Part shown: positions 35,012 to 44,686 of the stretch, piece after piece
How positions within the stretch are numbered: the stretch's first letter is position 1
Layout: each line of letters opens with the position of its first letter
NCBI RefSeq assembly: GCF_000633395.1
Contig: NZ_AYMU01000003.1
Location: forward strand, 62,001 to 126,000
From: Pseudomonas sp. PH1b
GTDB lineage: Bacteria; Pseudomonadota; Gammaproteobacteria; Pseudomonadales; Pseudomonadaceae
DNA length: 64,000 bases
Reading direction: 5' to 3'
The notes under the pieces: generated by a model
Told to the model about the DNA's origin: nothing
The model's database searches: none
What the model saw: the letters and a program-made list of their open reading frames with translations, nothing else
Made by a program: the position numbers and the translations under genes

Positions 35012-36120
35012 GCGACCTGAGCATGGCCGCACAGCCCATCGTGCACCTGATCCACAGTGGCGGCTTCTACGGTGCCGAACGCATGCTGCTGGATCACTGC
35101 CGGGTCACACCGGGGCAGCACCGGGTGGTGTTCCTCAACGCCCCCGATGCCCTGTTGGCGCGTTTCACCGATGCCGGCGTACCGAGCCACAACTGCCGGT
35201 GCCTGAAGAGCCTGCTGGCGCACCTGCGGCAACAGCCGGGGCTGCTCAACGCGCACAACTTCAAGGCCCAGGTGTTTGCCTGGGTCTGCGCCCGACGCCT
35301 GCACCTGCCCCTGGTCCTGACCCAGCACGGCTTTACCCCGCGCAGCCTGAAACAGAAGCTCTACACCTGGACCAGCCTGCGCCTGTGCCGCAGCCGGCAG
35401 GTACGCCGGGTCGCCTGCGTGGCCCAGAGCATCGCCCAGTTGCACCTGCAGGCTGGGGTGGCCGAGAGCAAACTGCTGGTGATCCCCAATGGCCTGCCGG
35501 AGCTTGCGGTGGAACTGCCCACGGCCCCTGCAGCGCCATTGCTGCGCAGTGAAGTACGGCGCGAGGAACTGGGGCCCCTGGTGGGGTTTGTCGGCCGCCT
35601 GAGTGCGGAAAAAGGCCCGGACCTGTTCCTCGACGCACTGATCGCACTGTGTCACCAGCGCCCGGAGCTCAAGGCCGTGCTGCTCGGGGATGGCGAGCAG
35701 AACCAGGCCCTGCGCCAGCGTATCGAAGAGGCCGGGCTGGCCCTGCGGATCCTGTTGCCGGGGTACCAGCAGGACATGCAGCCCTGGCTCAAGCGCCTCA
35801 ATGTGCTGGTGCTCAGTTCGCGCACCGAAGGCACCCCGATGATTCTGCTCGAAGCCATGCAGGCCGGCACCCCGGTGGTGGCCTTCGCCGTGGGCGGGAT
35901 TCCCGATGTGCTGCAGCACCGGCACAACGGCCTGCTGGCCAAACCCGAGGACAGTGCCGACCTGGAGCGGCAGATCGGCCAACTGCTGGATGACCCGGCC
36001 CTGGGCGAGGCACTGGCCCAGGCCGCCCGCGCCACGCAGCGCAAGCACTATCACCTGCCGACCCTGGCGCAACGCTGGGATGAGCTGTACCGCGTTGCCA
36101 GAGAGGCCACCCCGGTATGA
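35008..36120 (+). CDS. Family 4 glycosyltransferase
   Basis: 370 residues from GTG 35008, which overlaps the previous stop (GTGA); ATG 35023 is an alternative. It is a GT-B fold enzyme: an N-terminal acceptor domain beginning PIVHLIHSGGFYGAERMLLD and a C-terminal donor domain with VGFVGRLSAEKGPDLFLDAL, GDGEQNQALR and the E-x7-E motif in SSRTEGTPMILLEAMQAGTP. It would add one sugar of the repeat unit at the cytoplasmic membrane face, retaining configuration. The stop overlaps the Wzy start. The donor is unknown. Confidence 0.9.
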   Translation: MSDLSMAAQPIVHLIHSGGFYGAERMLLDHCRVTPGQHRVVFLNAPDALLARFTDAGVPSHNCRCLKSLLAHLRQQPGLLNAHNFKAQVFAWVCARRLHLPLVLTQHGFTPRSLKQKLYTWTSLRLCRSRQVRRVACVAQSIAQLHLQAGVAESKLLVIPNGLPELAVELPTAPAAPLLRSEVRREELGPLVGFVGRLSAEKGPDLFLDALIALCHQRPELKAVLLGDGEQNQALRQRIEEAGLALRILLPGYQQDMQPWLKRLNVLVLSSRTEGTPMILLEAMQAGTPVVAFAVGGIPDVLQHRHNGLLAKPEDSADLERQIGQLLDDPALGEALAQAARATQRKHYHLPTLAQRWDELYRVAREATPV

Positions 36121-37484
36121 TCGCCGCACCTTTTCTCGGGCTCCTGCTGGGCCTCGCCAGCTTGCTGCTGCTCGCCAGCCCCTGGCCGTTTCTGGCGCCG
36201 CTGGTGGTGGTCGGGCTGTTCGGCCTGGCCCTGCTCTATCGCCGGCCCGGCTGGGGCCTGCTGGGGATCTGCGCCCTGGTGCCCTTCGAAGGCCTGTTCA
36301 AGGACAGTGCGTTTTCCGGGGCCAAGCTGCTGGGCGCCTCGCTGATCCTGATCATGCTGTTCAAGCTGCTGTTGCGGCAGATCCCCGACACCCGACTGCG
36401 CAGCAACCTGTGGCGGGCCCTCGGCCCGTTCCTGCTGTGCCTGCTGCTGAGCCTGATGTACAGCGAGAACCTGCTGGTGTCCCTGGACAGCCTGCGGGAG
36501 CTGGCGGTAGGCCTCGTGCTGTTCTTCGTCACCCTGCTGATCGCCCGCGAAGTCAACCTGCTGATGCTCTGCCGCCTGCTGGCGGTGAGCGTGGCGATCA
36601 CCTGCGTGATCGCCCTGGTTTCCGCCAAGTACCAGGTCGGCGGCCGCGCCATCGGCCTGTTGCAGGATGCCAACTACTTCGCCTTGCTGATCGCCATGGC
36701 AGTGCCGCCGGCGATCTTCCTCGCCCTGCGCTCACCCTACTGGCCGGTGCGGCTGTTCTGGATCGGCATCAGCCTGACCCTGATGGCCGGGATGACCAAG
36801 ACCGACTCGCGCTCGGGGCTGCTGGTGGTGCTGTTCACCCTCGCCATCGGTGCCTGGCACTACCGCGACCGGCTCAAGGGCCTGCGGCCCAAGCACCTGG
36901 GGTTCGCCATGTTCGCCGTGGCGATCATCGTACCGGTTGGGATTGCCGTGCTGCCGGCGGACTACGTGGCCCGGATCCAGTCCCTGGGCATGCTCAAGTC
37001 CGGCGCCCATTCCGCGGACACCTCCCTGGGCCGGCGCACCTCCTACCTGGTGGTGGGCGGCCAGATGATCCGCGAAAACCCACTGCTGGGCTCGGGCCTG
37101 GGGACCTTCCCGATCCACTACGCGCAGACCGGTTTCGCCAGCAGCTTCTCGGAAAACATGAACGAGCCGGACCTGTTCCGCCGGGCCCACAACACCTACC
37201 TGGAACTGTTCAGCGAACTGGGCATTCCCGGCGGCCTGAGCTTTGTTGCGCTGATGCTCATGGGCCTGCGCAACTTCGAGCGGGCGCGCCTGGCATTCCT
37301 CGCCCGGGGCCAGCGCGAACAGGCCGACATCGCCACCCACCTGGGCCTGAGCCTGCTGGCCCTGGCGGTCTTCCTGCTGTTTCTCAGTGCGCCGAACCAC
37401 AAGTACCTGTGGATTTTCCTGGCCCTGTCCAGCGTGCTGCGAGTGCAGGCCGAGCAAGCCTCGACGCATCCCGGCCCTAGCTGA
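36117..37484 (+). CDS. Wzy/O-antigen-ligase-like polymerase
   Basis: 455 residues, 10-12 transmembrane helices, with a Wzy_C-type core: DSRSGLLVVLFTLAIG and, in the large periplasmic loop, GRRTSYLVVGGQMIRENPLLGSGLGTF and RAHNTYLELFSELGIPGGLSF. The R...H-N-x-Y-L-E signature is shared by O-antigen ligases and Wzy polymerases. With a flippase, Wzz and Wza in the same locus, polymerase is the natural reading. ATGA overlap with the GT4 gene. A 174-bp gap follows, the largest inside the locus. Confidence 0.88.
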   Translation: MIAAPFLGLLLGLASLLLLASPWPFLAPLVVVGLFGLALLYRRPGWGLLGICALVPFEGLFKDSAFSGAKLLGASLILIMLFKLLLRQIPDTRLRSNLWRALGPFLLCLLLSLMYSENLLVSLDSLRELAVGLVLFFVTLLIAREVNLLMLCRLLAVSVAITCVIALVSAKYQVGGRAIGLLQDANYFALLIAMAVPPAIFLALRSPYWPVRLFWIGISLTLMAGMTKTDSRSGLLVVLFTLAIGAWHYRDRLKGLRPKHLGFAMFAVAIIVPVGIAVLPADYVARIQSLGMLKSGAHSADTSLGRRTSYLVVGGQMIRENPLLGSGLGTFPIHYAQTGFASSFSENMNEPDLFRRAHNTYLELFSELGIPGGLSFVALMLMGLRNFERARLAFLARGQREQADIATHLGLSLLALAVFLLFLSAPNHKYLWIFLALSSVLRVQAEQASTHPGPS

Positions 37485-37658
37485 TCCGGCGCGCCCCGTG
37501 GCCGCGGGCCAAGCGCCCTCCACACCCGCCCGGCCTAGCGCCCTTGGGGGTCGGGCACGCCCTCGGCAACGGCCGCAGGCACAGGAAGCAGACCGCAGAA
37601 CCCAGCGCCGTGACCCGGCGCCCATGACAACAACGCAATCTGGCCAAGGGAGGCAAAG

Positions 37659-38624
37659 ATGCAAAGGATCAGCGTGATAGTGCCCATGTACAACGAGGCG
37701 CGTCACATCACCCGGACCCTGGACAGCGTGATTCGCGCGGCCAGGGCCGCCGCCGTCGACTGCGAATTGATCGTGGTCGACAACGGCTCCACCGATCGCG
37801 GCCCGCAGCAGGCCCGGGAACGGGGGGCGCAGGTCCTGCTGTGCCCCGGCATCAGCATCGGTGCCCTGCGCAATCGCGGGGCCGCGGTGGCCACGGGCGA
37901 CTGCCTGGCGTTTCTGGATGCCGACATCGAGGTCCCCGGCAACTGGCTGCAACTCTGGCAGCAGACCCTGGAGCAACAGCGCGCGGAGGTCTTCGCCCTT
38001 GATTGCGCCGCCCCCGAAAGCGCGCCCTGGTTCGCCCGGGCCTGGCAACGTCGCAGCCTGGCTGCGGGCGGCCAGGCGCGCCTGCTGCAATGGATGCCGA
38101 CCCCCAACCTGTGCCTGCAACGCATCTGGTTCGAGCGTGTCGGCGGCTTCGATGAACAGCTGCGCACCGGCGAGGACAAGGATTTTGGCCTGCGCCTGCA
38201 CGCGGCTGGCGCCCGGCAGTTGAGCCTGCCACAGCCCCAGGTGTTGCACTGGGGCTTCGAAGGCAGTTGGGGTGAATGGGCCGGCAAGGAACGCTGGCGC
38301 CAGGGCAGCCATGTGCAACTGCTCAAGGGCAGCGGTTTCAATTGGCGCCTCTTGCGCTTCCCGCTGCTGTGCCTGGCCTGCGCCGCCCTGAGTGCGCTGG
38401 CCTTGCTCGGCCTGCTGCTGGGCCGGCCGGGCATGGCCGCTCTGTGCCTGCTGAGCGGCGCTCTGGCGCCCCTGGTCCTGGCCTTGCGCCAGGGCCTGCG
38501 GCAACGCGACCCGCTATTCGTCCTGCAACTCTGGCTGCTGCACTGGGTGCGCCTGCACCTGGGCGCCGCGGCCCTGGTTCAGGGTCTGTTCAACCGTTCT
38601 GCAGTGAGACCTGACCGTGGCTAA
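37659..38624 (+). CDS. Family 2 glycosyltransferase
   Basis: 321 residues; ATG 37659 is preceded by a strong AAGGGAGG. The GT-A core has VIVPMYNEARHITRTLDSVI, LIVVDNGSTDRG and the metal-binding LAFLDADIEVPGNW, followed by FDEQLRTGEDKDFGLRL. The C-terminus has two hydrophobic segments (about 230-280), suggesting membrane association. It adds a sugar to the repeat unit. It overlaps the next glycosyltransferase by 8 bp. It follows a 174-bp gap and could have its own promoter. Confidence 0.88.
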   Translation: MQRISVIVPMYNEARHITRTLDSVIRAARAAAVDCELIVVDNGSTDRGPQQARERGAQVLLCPGISIGALRNRGAAVATGDCLAFLDADIEVPGNWLQLWQQTLEQQRAEVFALDCAAPESAPWFARAWQRRSLAAGGQARLLQWMPTPNLCLQRIWFERVGGFDEQLRTGEDKDFGLRLHAAGARQLSLPQPQVLHWGFEGSWGEWAGKERWRQGSHVQLLKGSGFNWRLLRFPLLCLACAALSALALLGLLLGRPGMAALCLLSGALAPLVLALRQGLRQRDPLFVLQLWLLHWVRLHLGAAALVQGLFNRSAVRPDRG

Positions 38625-39753
38625 AACAATTTTCTGGCTGTGCCTGCTACTGCCCGTCTATGCCTGGGTCGGCTACCCCTTGCTGCTGGCCCTGCTCAGC
38701 CTGTTCGTCAAGCGCCGCCCCGAGGAACAGGGGCCGCCCCTGTCGGTCAGCGTGATCATCGCCGCGCACAACGAAGGCCCGCACATCGAGCACAAGCTGC
38801 GCACCCTGCTGGCGCAGGACTACCCGGCCACGGACCTGCAGATCATCCTCGCCAGCGATGGCTCCAGCGACGACACCGTGGCCACGGCCCTGGGCGTGCG
38901 CGACTCGCGGGTAGTGGTCCTGGACCTGCCTCGGGTGGGCAAGGCCGGGGCGTTGAACGCCGCGGTGGAACTGGCGCGCAATGACATCCTGGTGTTCACC
39001 GATGCCGACAATCAATGGTCCAACGACACCTTGGGCAAGCTGCTCGCGCCCCTGGCCGACCCCCAGGTCGGGGCCTGTGGCGGGCACATGATCATTCCCG
39101 ATCCGGGGCACAACCTGAGCCTGGGCGACAGCCTGTACCGCCACTACGAAGCCTGGCTGCGCCAAGCGGAAAACCGCACCGGCTGCATGGTCTCGGCCGA
39201 CGGCGCGCTGCTGGCCCTGCGCCGGGAGCTGTTCCAGCGGATTCCGCCACAGGTCAACGATGACTTCTTCCTCAGCACCTGCGCCCCGGTGGCGGGCAAG
39301 CGCATCGTCTATGTGGAAGAGGCCCAGGTCCTGGACCAGGGCGTAGACGAAGCCGGCAAGCAGTTCCGCCGGCGCATCCGGGTCACGGTCGGGGGCCTGC
39401 AGAGCCTGGCCCAGCGCCGCGAGCTGATGAATCCCTGGCGTCACGGCGCCTATGCCATCGCCCTGATCAGTCACAAGCTGATCCGCCGCCTGGCACCGGT
39501 GCTGTTGCTGCCGCTGCTGCTCAGCAGCCTGTTGCTGTGGAACGCTGGGGCCTTCTACAGCCTCAGCCTGATCGCCCAGGTGCTGGGCTACGGGGCCGGG
39601 GTGCTGGGGCTGCTGGACAGTCGCGGGCGATTGCCCAAGGTGTTTCGTCTCGCCGGCTTCGTGCTGGTGACCCTGGCCGGCATGAGTGTGGGCCTCTGGC
39701 AATTTCTCCGCGGGCAGCACTACGCCCAGTGGAACCCACAACAGAACCGCTGA
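38617..39753 (+). CDS. Membrane-bound family 2 glycosyltransferase
   Basis: 378 residues from GTG 38617 (VAKTIFWLCLLLP, read as Met). It has an N-terminal helix (about 4-27), a GT2 domain with VSVIIAAHNEGPHIEHK, ASDGSSDDTV, FTDADNQWSNDT and VSADGALLALRREL, and three C-terminal helices (about 285-370). The layout resembles BcsA/IcaA-type membrane glycosyltransferases but is shorter and lacks a clear QxxRW motif, so a single transfer rather than processive synthesis is likelier. GTG start overlaps the preceding gene. Downstream, the deacetylase gene begins 1 bp after its stop. Confidence 0.85.
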   Translation: MAKTIFWLCLLLPVYAWVGYPLLLALLSLFVKRRPEEQGPPLSVSVIIAAHNEGPHIEHKLRTLLAQDYPATDLQIILASDGSSDDTVATALGVRDSRVVVLDLPRVGKAGALNAAVELARNDILVFTDADNQWSNDTLGKLLAPLADPQVGACGGHMIIPDPGHNLSLGDSLYRHYEAWLRQAENRTGCMVSADGALLALRRELFQRIPPQVNDDFFLSTCAPVAGKRIVYVEEAQVLDQGVDEAGKQFRRRIRVTVGGLQSLAQRRELMNPWRHGAYAIALISHKLIRRLAPVLLLPLLLSSLLLWNAGAFYSLSLIAQVLGYGAGVLGLLDSRGRLPKVFRLAGFVLVTLAGMSVGLWQFLRGQHYAQWNPQQNR

Positions 39754-39754
39754 C

Positions 39755-40753
39755 ATGACCCTCAAACAATCCTTCAAGCGCGTGCTCGGCAGCGCTTACC
39801 TGCACAGCCTCGGGCGCGCCCGCCTGAGCGATGCCGGGGTGGTACTGATGCTGCACCGGGTGCTGGCCGATTCCAGCGCCGCGGCCAAGCCCCACCGGGC
39901 TGCCCTGTGCGTCGGCCAGAAACAGTTCGAACAGTTGCTGCGCTGGCTGCGCCGGCATTTCGACTGCGTGCCCCTGCAGCAGCTCCTGGAGCTCCCCGGC
40001 GGCGACCGGCCGCAGGTTGCGCTGACCTTCGACGACGGCTGGCGCGACAACGCCGACATCGCCTATCCGCTGCTGGAACGCTACGAAGTGCCGGCGAGCA
40101 TCTTCCTCTCCACCGATTTCATCGGCAGCCACCAGGGCTTCTGGTGGGAATCCATCGGCGAAACCCTGTGGCAGCCGGGCCAAGGCGCAGCCCTCCAGCC
40201 CTTGCTCGCGCAGCTGCAGGAGCTGCAACTGACGCCACCGCCGAGCCTGCTGCAGCCCGGCACCAGCGATGCGCGCAGCCGTGCGCTCGCCAGCTACTTG
40301 CAGCGCCTCAAAGGCCTGGCGCCAGAAACCTTGCAAACCCTCGCCGACAGTTGCCCCGACACTGGCGCCCCCCAGAGCCTGGACTGGGCCCAGGTCAAGC
40401 GCCTGGAGCGCTCCGGGCTGGTGCGCTTCGGGCCCCATGGGGCCAGCCACGGCATTCTCACCCGCCTCGACACAGCGGCATTGCGCGCCGACCTGCTGCG
40501 CTCCCATGCCACACTCCGGGAGCATTGCCAGGCACCGCTGGCGGTCTACTGCTACCCCAATGGCGACCACAGCCCTGAGGTGCGCGCTGCGGTGGCCGAA
40601 CTGGGCTATCGCTACGCCCTGGGCACCCGGCCCGGCCTGATCGAGGCCGAAGGCAATCCGGCGCTGGCCCTGCCCCGTATCGATGTCAGTCACGCCAGCG
40701 CCGCGCACCCCGGTCTCCTGGCCTGGCGCCTGCTCCAGGGGGCACGGGCATGA
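39755..40753 (+). CDS. Polysaccharide deacetylase (CE4)
   Basis: 332 residues. The NodB-type motif 1 is LTFDDGWRDN (Asp93, Asp94) and motif 2 is the metal-binding GPHGASHGIL (His228, His232). The segment YCYPNGDHSPEVR corresponds to motif 3 (usually RxPxG; here YPNG). No signal peptide is obvious, so the site of action is unclear: cytoplasmic or membrane-face trimming of an N-acetylated lipid-linked sugar is possible. Its stop overlaps the flippase start by 4 bp. A second, unrelated deacetylase lies at the end of the locus. Confidence 0.87.
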   Translation: MTLKQSFKRVLGSAYLHSLGRARLSDAGVVLMLHRVLADSSAAAKPHRAALCVGQKQFEQLLRWLRRHFDCVPLQQLLELPGGDRPQVALTFDDGWRDNADIAYPLLERYEVPASIFLSTDFIGSHQGFWWESIGETLWQPGQGAALQPLLAQLQELQLTPPPSLLQPGTSDARSRALASYLQRLKGLAPETLQTLADSCPDTGAPQSLDWAQVKRLERSGLVRFGPHGASHGILTRLDTAALRADLLRSHATLREHCQAPLAVYCYPNGDHSPEVRAAVAELGYRYALGTRPGLIEAEGNPALALPRIDVSHASAAHPGLLAWRLLQGARA

Positions 40754-42060
40754 AGCGCGGCGGCTACCTGTGGCACCTGGCGCTGAGCATGGGCACGCGC
40801 CTGGCGATGATCGGCCTGCGGCTGCTGCGCAACGTGTTGCTGGCGCGCTTGCTGGGGCCGGCGGACCGTGGCCTGTTCGCCCTGCTCAGCACCCTGCCGG
40901 ACCTGATCGCCGCCCTCACCAGCGGCGGCCTCAATACCGCCGTTGGCTATGACGCCGCGCGCCAGCGGCCCATGGGCCTGCTGCTGACCCAGGTGCTGGT
41001 CTATGGCTGCCTGCTGGCCAGCCTGTTGACCCTGGCGGGCCTGGCACTGATGAACACCGTCGGCAGCCAGTGGGACCTCAGCCTGCAACTGGGGGACCTG
41101 GCCTGGCTGTTGCTGCTGGCAGTGCCGATTACCGTGCTCAAGAGCGGGCTGTTGACCCTGCACAACGCCGATGGCCGGGTCGAGGCCTTCAACGCCTTGC
41201 GCCTGCTGGAGTCCCTGGTGCCGCTGCTGCTGTTCGTCGGCCTGTGGTGGATCTGGCGCGACCAGCCGCTGTCGGCCGCCGTGCTCAGCTGGCTGGGCGG
41301 TACCTTGCTGGTGGTGGTGGTCGGCTGGTGCTGGCTGGCGCGCTTTCATGACCTGCGCCTGCGCTGGCAGACCGGGGAACAAGGCAAGCTGTTGCGCTAC
41401 AGCGCCCAGAGCCACCCGGGGGTGCTGTCCCAGCAACTGATGTTGCGCTCGGACTATCTGTTTATCGGCGCCCTCCTCGACCCGGCCGCCCTGGGCTGGT
41501 ATGCCATGGCCAGTGCCGCCGCGGAACTGCTGCTGATCATTCCCGAAGCGGTGACCACGCCCCTGATGAAGCGCCTGCTGCAACAGGGCGCCGGTATCGA
41601 GCAGCTCACCTCCCTGGCACTGCGCCTGACCGCCACGGTGATGCTCGGCGCCTGCCTGAGCATGGCGCTGATCGGCCAATGGCTGATCGTCACCCTGTTC
41701 GGCGCCGATTACGCCCCGGCCTACAACGCCTTGCTGGCCCTGCTGCCGGGGCTGTTCGGCCTGTGCTACGCGAGCATCCTGCGCCTGGACCTGCTGGGCA
41801 AGCAGCGCCCCGGCAGCCTGTCGCTGCTGCTGGCCGGCGGCGCGCTGCTGAACCTGGCCCTCAACGCGCTGCTGATTCCCCACCTGGGCATCGTCGGCGC
41901 CGGCCTGGCTTCGTCCATCGCCTACCTGGCGGTGAGCCTGGTGATGCTCGGCCTGTATTGCCAGCTCAGCGGGGTGGCCTGGTATCGCACCCTGTTCCTG
42001 CTGCCCGAGGACCTTGTCTACCTGCGCCAATTACTGCGCCCTAAGGAAAAGCGTCAATGA
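40750..42060 (+). CDS. Wzx-type repeat-unit flippase (polysaccharide biosynthesis protein)
   Basis: 436 residues with about twelve to fourteen helices. The opening is the usual MOP-superfamily pattern (RLAMIGLRLLRNVLLARLLGPADRGLFALL). LGKQRPGSLSLLLAGGALLNLALNALLIPHLGIVGAGLASSIAYL, in adjacent parts, is the standard C-terminal half signature. It should flip the undecaprenyl-linked repeat to the periplasm for Wzy. ATGA-type overlaps on both sides place it firmly in the operon. Confidence 0.9.
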   Translation: MKRGGYLWHLALSMGTRLAMIGLRLLRNVLLARLLGPADRGLFALLSTLPDLIAALTSGGLNTAVGYDAARQRPMGLLLTQVLVYGCLLASLLTLAGLALMNTVGSQWDLSLQLGDLAWLLLLAVPITVLKSGLLTLHNADGRVEAFNALRLLESLVPLLLFVGLWWIWRDQPLSAAVLSWLGGTLLVVVVGWCWLARFHDLRLRWQTGEQGKLLRYSAQSHPGVLSQQLMLRSDYLFIGALLDPAALGWYAMASAAAELLLIIPEAVTTPLMKRLLQQGAGIEQLTSLALRLTATVMLGACLSMALIGQWLIVTLFGADYAPAYNALLALLPGLFGLCYASILRLDLLGKQRPGSLSLLLAGGALLNLALNALLIPHLGIVGAGLASSIAYLAVSLVMLGLYCQLSGVAWYRTLFLLPEDLVYLRQLLRPKEKRQ

Positions 42061-43985
42061 AACCCTGTTCCCTGCTCGCCCTGACATGGCTCTGGGCAGC
42101 CTCATCCCTGCACGCGGCGCCCATGCAATGGGGCGACATCCGCGACGGCAGCCTGTACCTCCAGGCCGACACCGCCGACACCCTGCAACTGCGCTGGAGC
42201 CCGGCCTGGCAAAGCGACGCCAACCAGGAGCAGCTGTACCTGCTGGCCCCAGACGGCCAGTTGCTGCAACAGCTGGAGATTCGCGCCGACCAGCCCTACG
42301 GCCAGCGCGACGTGCCGCTCCCCGCCGCCCAGGGCGACTACCGACTGCAGGTGCCAGGCTATAGCTTCCGCAACTTCAAGGTGTTCCACGACAGCGCCAC
42401 CCGTGCCCAGTTCGAGCCGGCCAAGGTGCACTTCAGTGCCGACGTGCCCAGCGGGGTCGAGCTGTACTTTCGCGTGGCTGCAGGTGAGCAAGCGGTGCTG
42501 GCCGGCAAATACTACGGCGGAGTCAGCGTGCTGCAGGCGGTCCGGCTGAGTGACGGCCAGCGGGTGCGCCTGCAGCTCGAAGAACACCCGCAATACGGCG
42601 AGTTCGACCAGGTGGCGCTGCCCGAGGCCCCGCAGGACGAAATCTGGCGCCTGTCCCTGGGTGGCTCGGGCAAGGTCGGCTTCTGGCTCGACGGCAGCGC
42701 CAACCTGTTCGCCCAGGACCTGCGCCAACTGCACCCGCTGCAATGGACCCCGGCGCAGGTCGAGCTCAGCCTCAAACCGCAAGTGCGTGGCCCCAGCCCG
42801 CAATTGGGGATCGCCCTGCCCTACGCCGAACCACCACCGTCGACCTTCGAACTGTTGCGCGCCCTCGGCCCGCGGGCGGCCAACTTCTACAGTTTCGTCG
42901 ATGTGATCAAGGCCGAGCCCGAACGCGAGCTGAGTTTTCGCAAGCTGTACCGCGAAACCTTCGGGATCGATCGCGACATCACCCTGCTGGCGGGCACCGG
43001 ACGCCGTGCGGTGCTGGATGCCGACAGCACCAGCTTCGCCGGGCTCGACGCCTGGCTGGCCGACAGTGTGCGCTTGGGCAACCAGGGCCTGCACTACCTG
43101 GCCTTCGCCGACGAGCCCAACCTCAACTACCCCAGCTATGGGGCGTTTGCCAGCTACTTCACGCGGATGCTGGAGCACACCAAGGCCAACCCCGAGGCCC
43201 GGGCGGCCGGCGTGCGGATCGCCATGCCGGCGAGTTCCCGGCTGCTGGACGGGCCGTTCCGGATCGGTGCCGGGCAGCGCCGCGGCATCGACTGGGCGCG
43301 GCAACTGCTGGCCGAGCACGGCCACGACATCGATGCCCTGGCCTGGCATGAATGGATGGTCCGCGACCTGCTGGCCACCCGCCGCTACCGCAACAGCGTG
43401 CGCGCCGCCGCCGACCTGGTGGGGCTCGACGAACAGGGCCGGCCGCGCAAGGCCCTGCTGCTGAGCCAGACCAACATCTCCAGCGGCCCGGACCTCAGCC
43501 CCTATCAGCAAGACACTCACTATGCCGCCCTGTGGTGGGCCTCGGTGGTGATCAACGCCTCCCAGGATGGCCTGCTGGACATGCTCAACTGGTTCCAGGC
43601 CGCCGATGAGCCTGAGTACCCCAAGGGCATGCTGGCCCAGCGCAACGGCCAGAGCTTCAGCCTGAAACCGGTGGCGGTGGCTCAGCAGTTCATCCAGCAG
43701 CACTGGCTGGCGCAGGTCCAGGCCCTGGACAACCCGGCCTTCGAAGTCGACGCCCTGGCCCTGCAGGATGGCCGGCGCCACAGCCTGCTGGGGGTGGCCA
43801 AGACACCCCGCGCCCAGACCATCGCGCTGAGCGGCGCGCTGCAGATCTGCCAGTCCGGCCCGAGCCTTGCCCTGCTCGGCCCCGACGGTCGCAGGCGCAG
43901 CGCTGAGGTGCAGTGCAGCGATGGCCGAGCAGTGTTCCAACTGCCCGGTGAAACCCTGTTTGCCTTGACCTGGAAAACCCTATGA
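42057..43985 (+). CDS. Secreted glycosidase-like protein (clan GH-A-type barrel, possible altered nucleophile)
   Basis: 642 residues with a signal peptide (about 1-20, ending SSLHA). About 250 residues of beta-rich N-terminal region precede a likely TIM barrel and a C-terminal beta domain. LAFADEPNLNYPSYG resembles the acid/base strand of clan GH-A enzymes (Glu353), and LAWHEWMVRD follows. About 118 residues later, where the nucleophile Glu would be expected, the sequence is LLLSQTNISSG with Gln471. Like PslG in the Psl locus, it could trim or release polymer, or it may be a binding-only relative. Fold assignment is inference. Confidence 0.6.
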   Translation: MKPCSLLALTWLWAASSLHAAPMQWGDIRDGSLYLQADTADTLQLRWSPAWQSDANQEQLYLLAPDGQLLQQLEIRADQPYGQRDVPLPAAQGDYRLQVPGYSFRNFKVFHDSATRAQFEPAKVHFSADVPSGVELYFRVAAGEQAVLAGKYYGGVSVLQAVRLSDGQRVRLQLEEHPQYGEFDQVALPEAPQDEIWRLSLGGSGKVGFWLDGSANLFAQDLRQLHPLQWTPAQVELSLKPQVRGPSPQLGIALPYAEPPPSTFELLRALGPRAANFYSFVDVIKAEPERELSFRKLYRETFGIDRDITLLAGTGRRAVLDADSTSFAGLDAWLADSVRLGNQGLHYLAFADEPNLNYPSYGAFASYFTRMLEHTKANPEARAAGVRIAMPASSRLLDGPFRIGAGQRRGIDWARQLLAEHGHDIDALAWHEWMVRDLLATRRYRNSVRAAADLVGLDEQGRPRKALLLSQTNISSGPDLSPYQQDTHYAALWWASVVINASQDGLLDMLNWFQAADEPEYPKGMLAQRNGQSFSLKPVAVAQQFIQQHWLAQVQALDNPAFEVDALALQDGRRHSLLGVAKTPRAQTIALSGALQICQSGPSLALLGPDGRRRSAEVQCSDGRAVFQLPGETLFALTWKTL

Positions 43986-44686
43986 TTCGCTTGACCGGCC
44001 TGCTGGCCAAAATCCGCCGCAAGGGCCTGCGTGGCAGCCTGCGGGTGTTCTGTGAACGCTTCTTCTATTACCACTGGGAACTGCTGACCCTGGAACGCTC
44101 CCTGGCCTTGCCGGTGCCCTGCCCGATCAATCCCAGCCGCTGGCCCCAGGTGCGCATCACCAGGGAGCTGCTGCCGGCCTTCGACAAGTACTTCAAGGCC
44201 CAGTTGCCGGCGATCCGCGGGTTGCTCGACAAGGGCAGCCGCGGCAGCGCGCACCTGGACGAAGACGGCAACGTGATGATGATGGTCTGGATCAGTGAAC
44301 GCGACTACTACGATGATCAACTGTACCGCTGCTGGATGCGCATACCGCCCGGCTGCCTGTACCAGTTCGCCGGTGAATGCGCGCTACCGTTCCGCGGTTC
44401 GGGGGTGGTGATCCTGGCGCAGAAGATGCTCTGGGACGAGTACCGCGAGCGCGGTTTCAAGGCTACCCGGGCCCTGGTCAACGTGCGCAACGAGCCGGCC
44501 CTGAAGATGCACATGCGCCTGGGCTTCCAGGAGGTCGGCGAATCCCTGCATGTCTATTGCCTGCTGCGCTGCCTGCATTTCCACCGCCGCCGCCCTTATC
44601 ACCAGACGCGCCTGCATCACCTGCGCCGTGGGCGCCTGGCCCCGCCACAGGGCGCGGCCAGCCAGTCCGACAAGGAGCACTCGTGA
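43982..44686 (+). CDS. GNAT-fold acetyltransferase-like protein of the exopolysaccharide locus
   Basis: 234 residues, no signal peptide. The central and C-terminal parts look like a GNAT fold: GSGVVILAQKMLWDEYRERGFKATRALVNVRNEPALKMHMRLGFQEVGE gives the acetyl-CoA-binding helix region and the typical N-x-A...LGF motif (quoted here in order; key residues Asn163, Leu171-Gly-Phe by approximate count). The tail is basic and His/Arg-rich. It may acylate an amino sugar or a protein of the pathway. It overlaps both neighbours by 4 bp. Confidence 0.65.
   Translation: MIRLTGLLAKIRRKGLRGSLRVFCERFFYYHWELLTLERSLALPVPCPINPSRWPQVRITRELLPAFDKYFKAQLPAIRGLLDKGSRGSAHLDEDGNVMMMVWISERDYYDDQLYRCWMRIPPGCLYQFAGECALPFRGSGVVILAQKMLWDEYRERGFKATRALVNVRNEPALKMHMRLGFQEVGESLHVYCLLRCLHFHRRRPYHQTRLHHLRRGRLAPPQGAASQSDKEHS

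Noticed and set aside
33371..35032. A long minus-strand open frame opposite the Wzz-like gene
   Set aside because: Codon-position shadow of the Wzz-like gene; the + strand frame has membrane helices, coiled coil and operon overlap.
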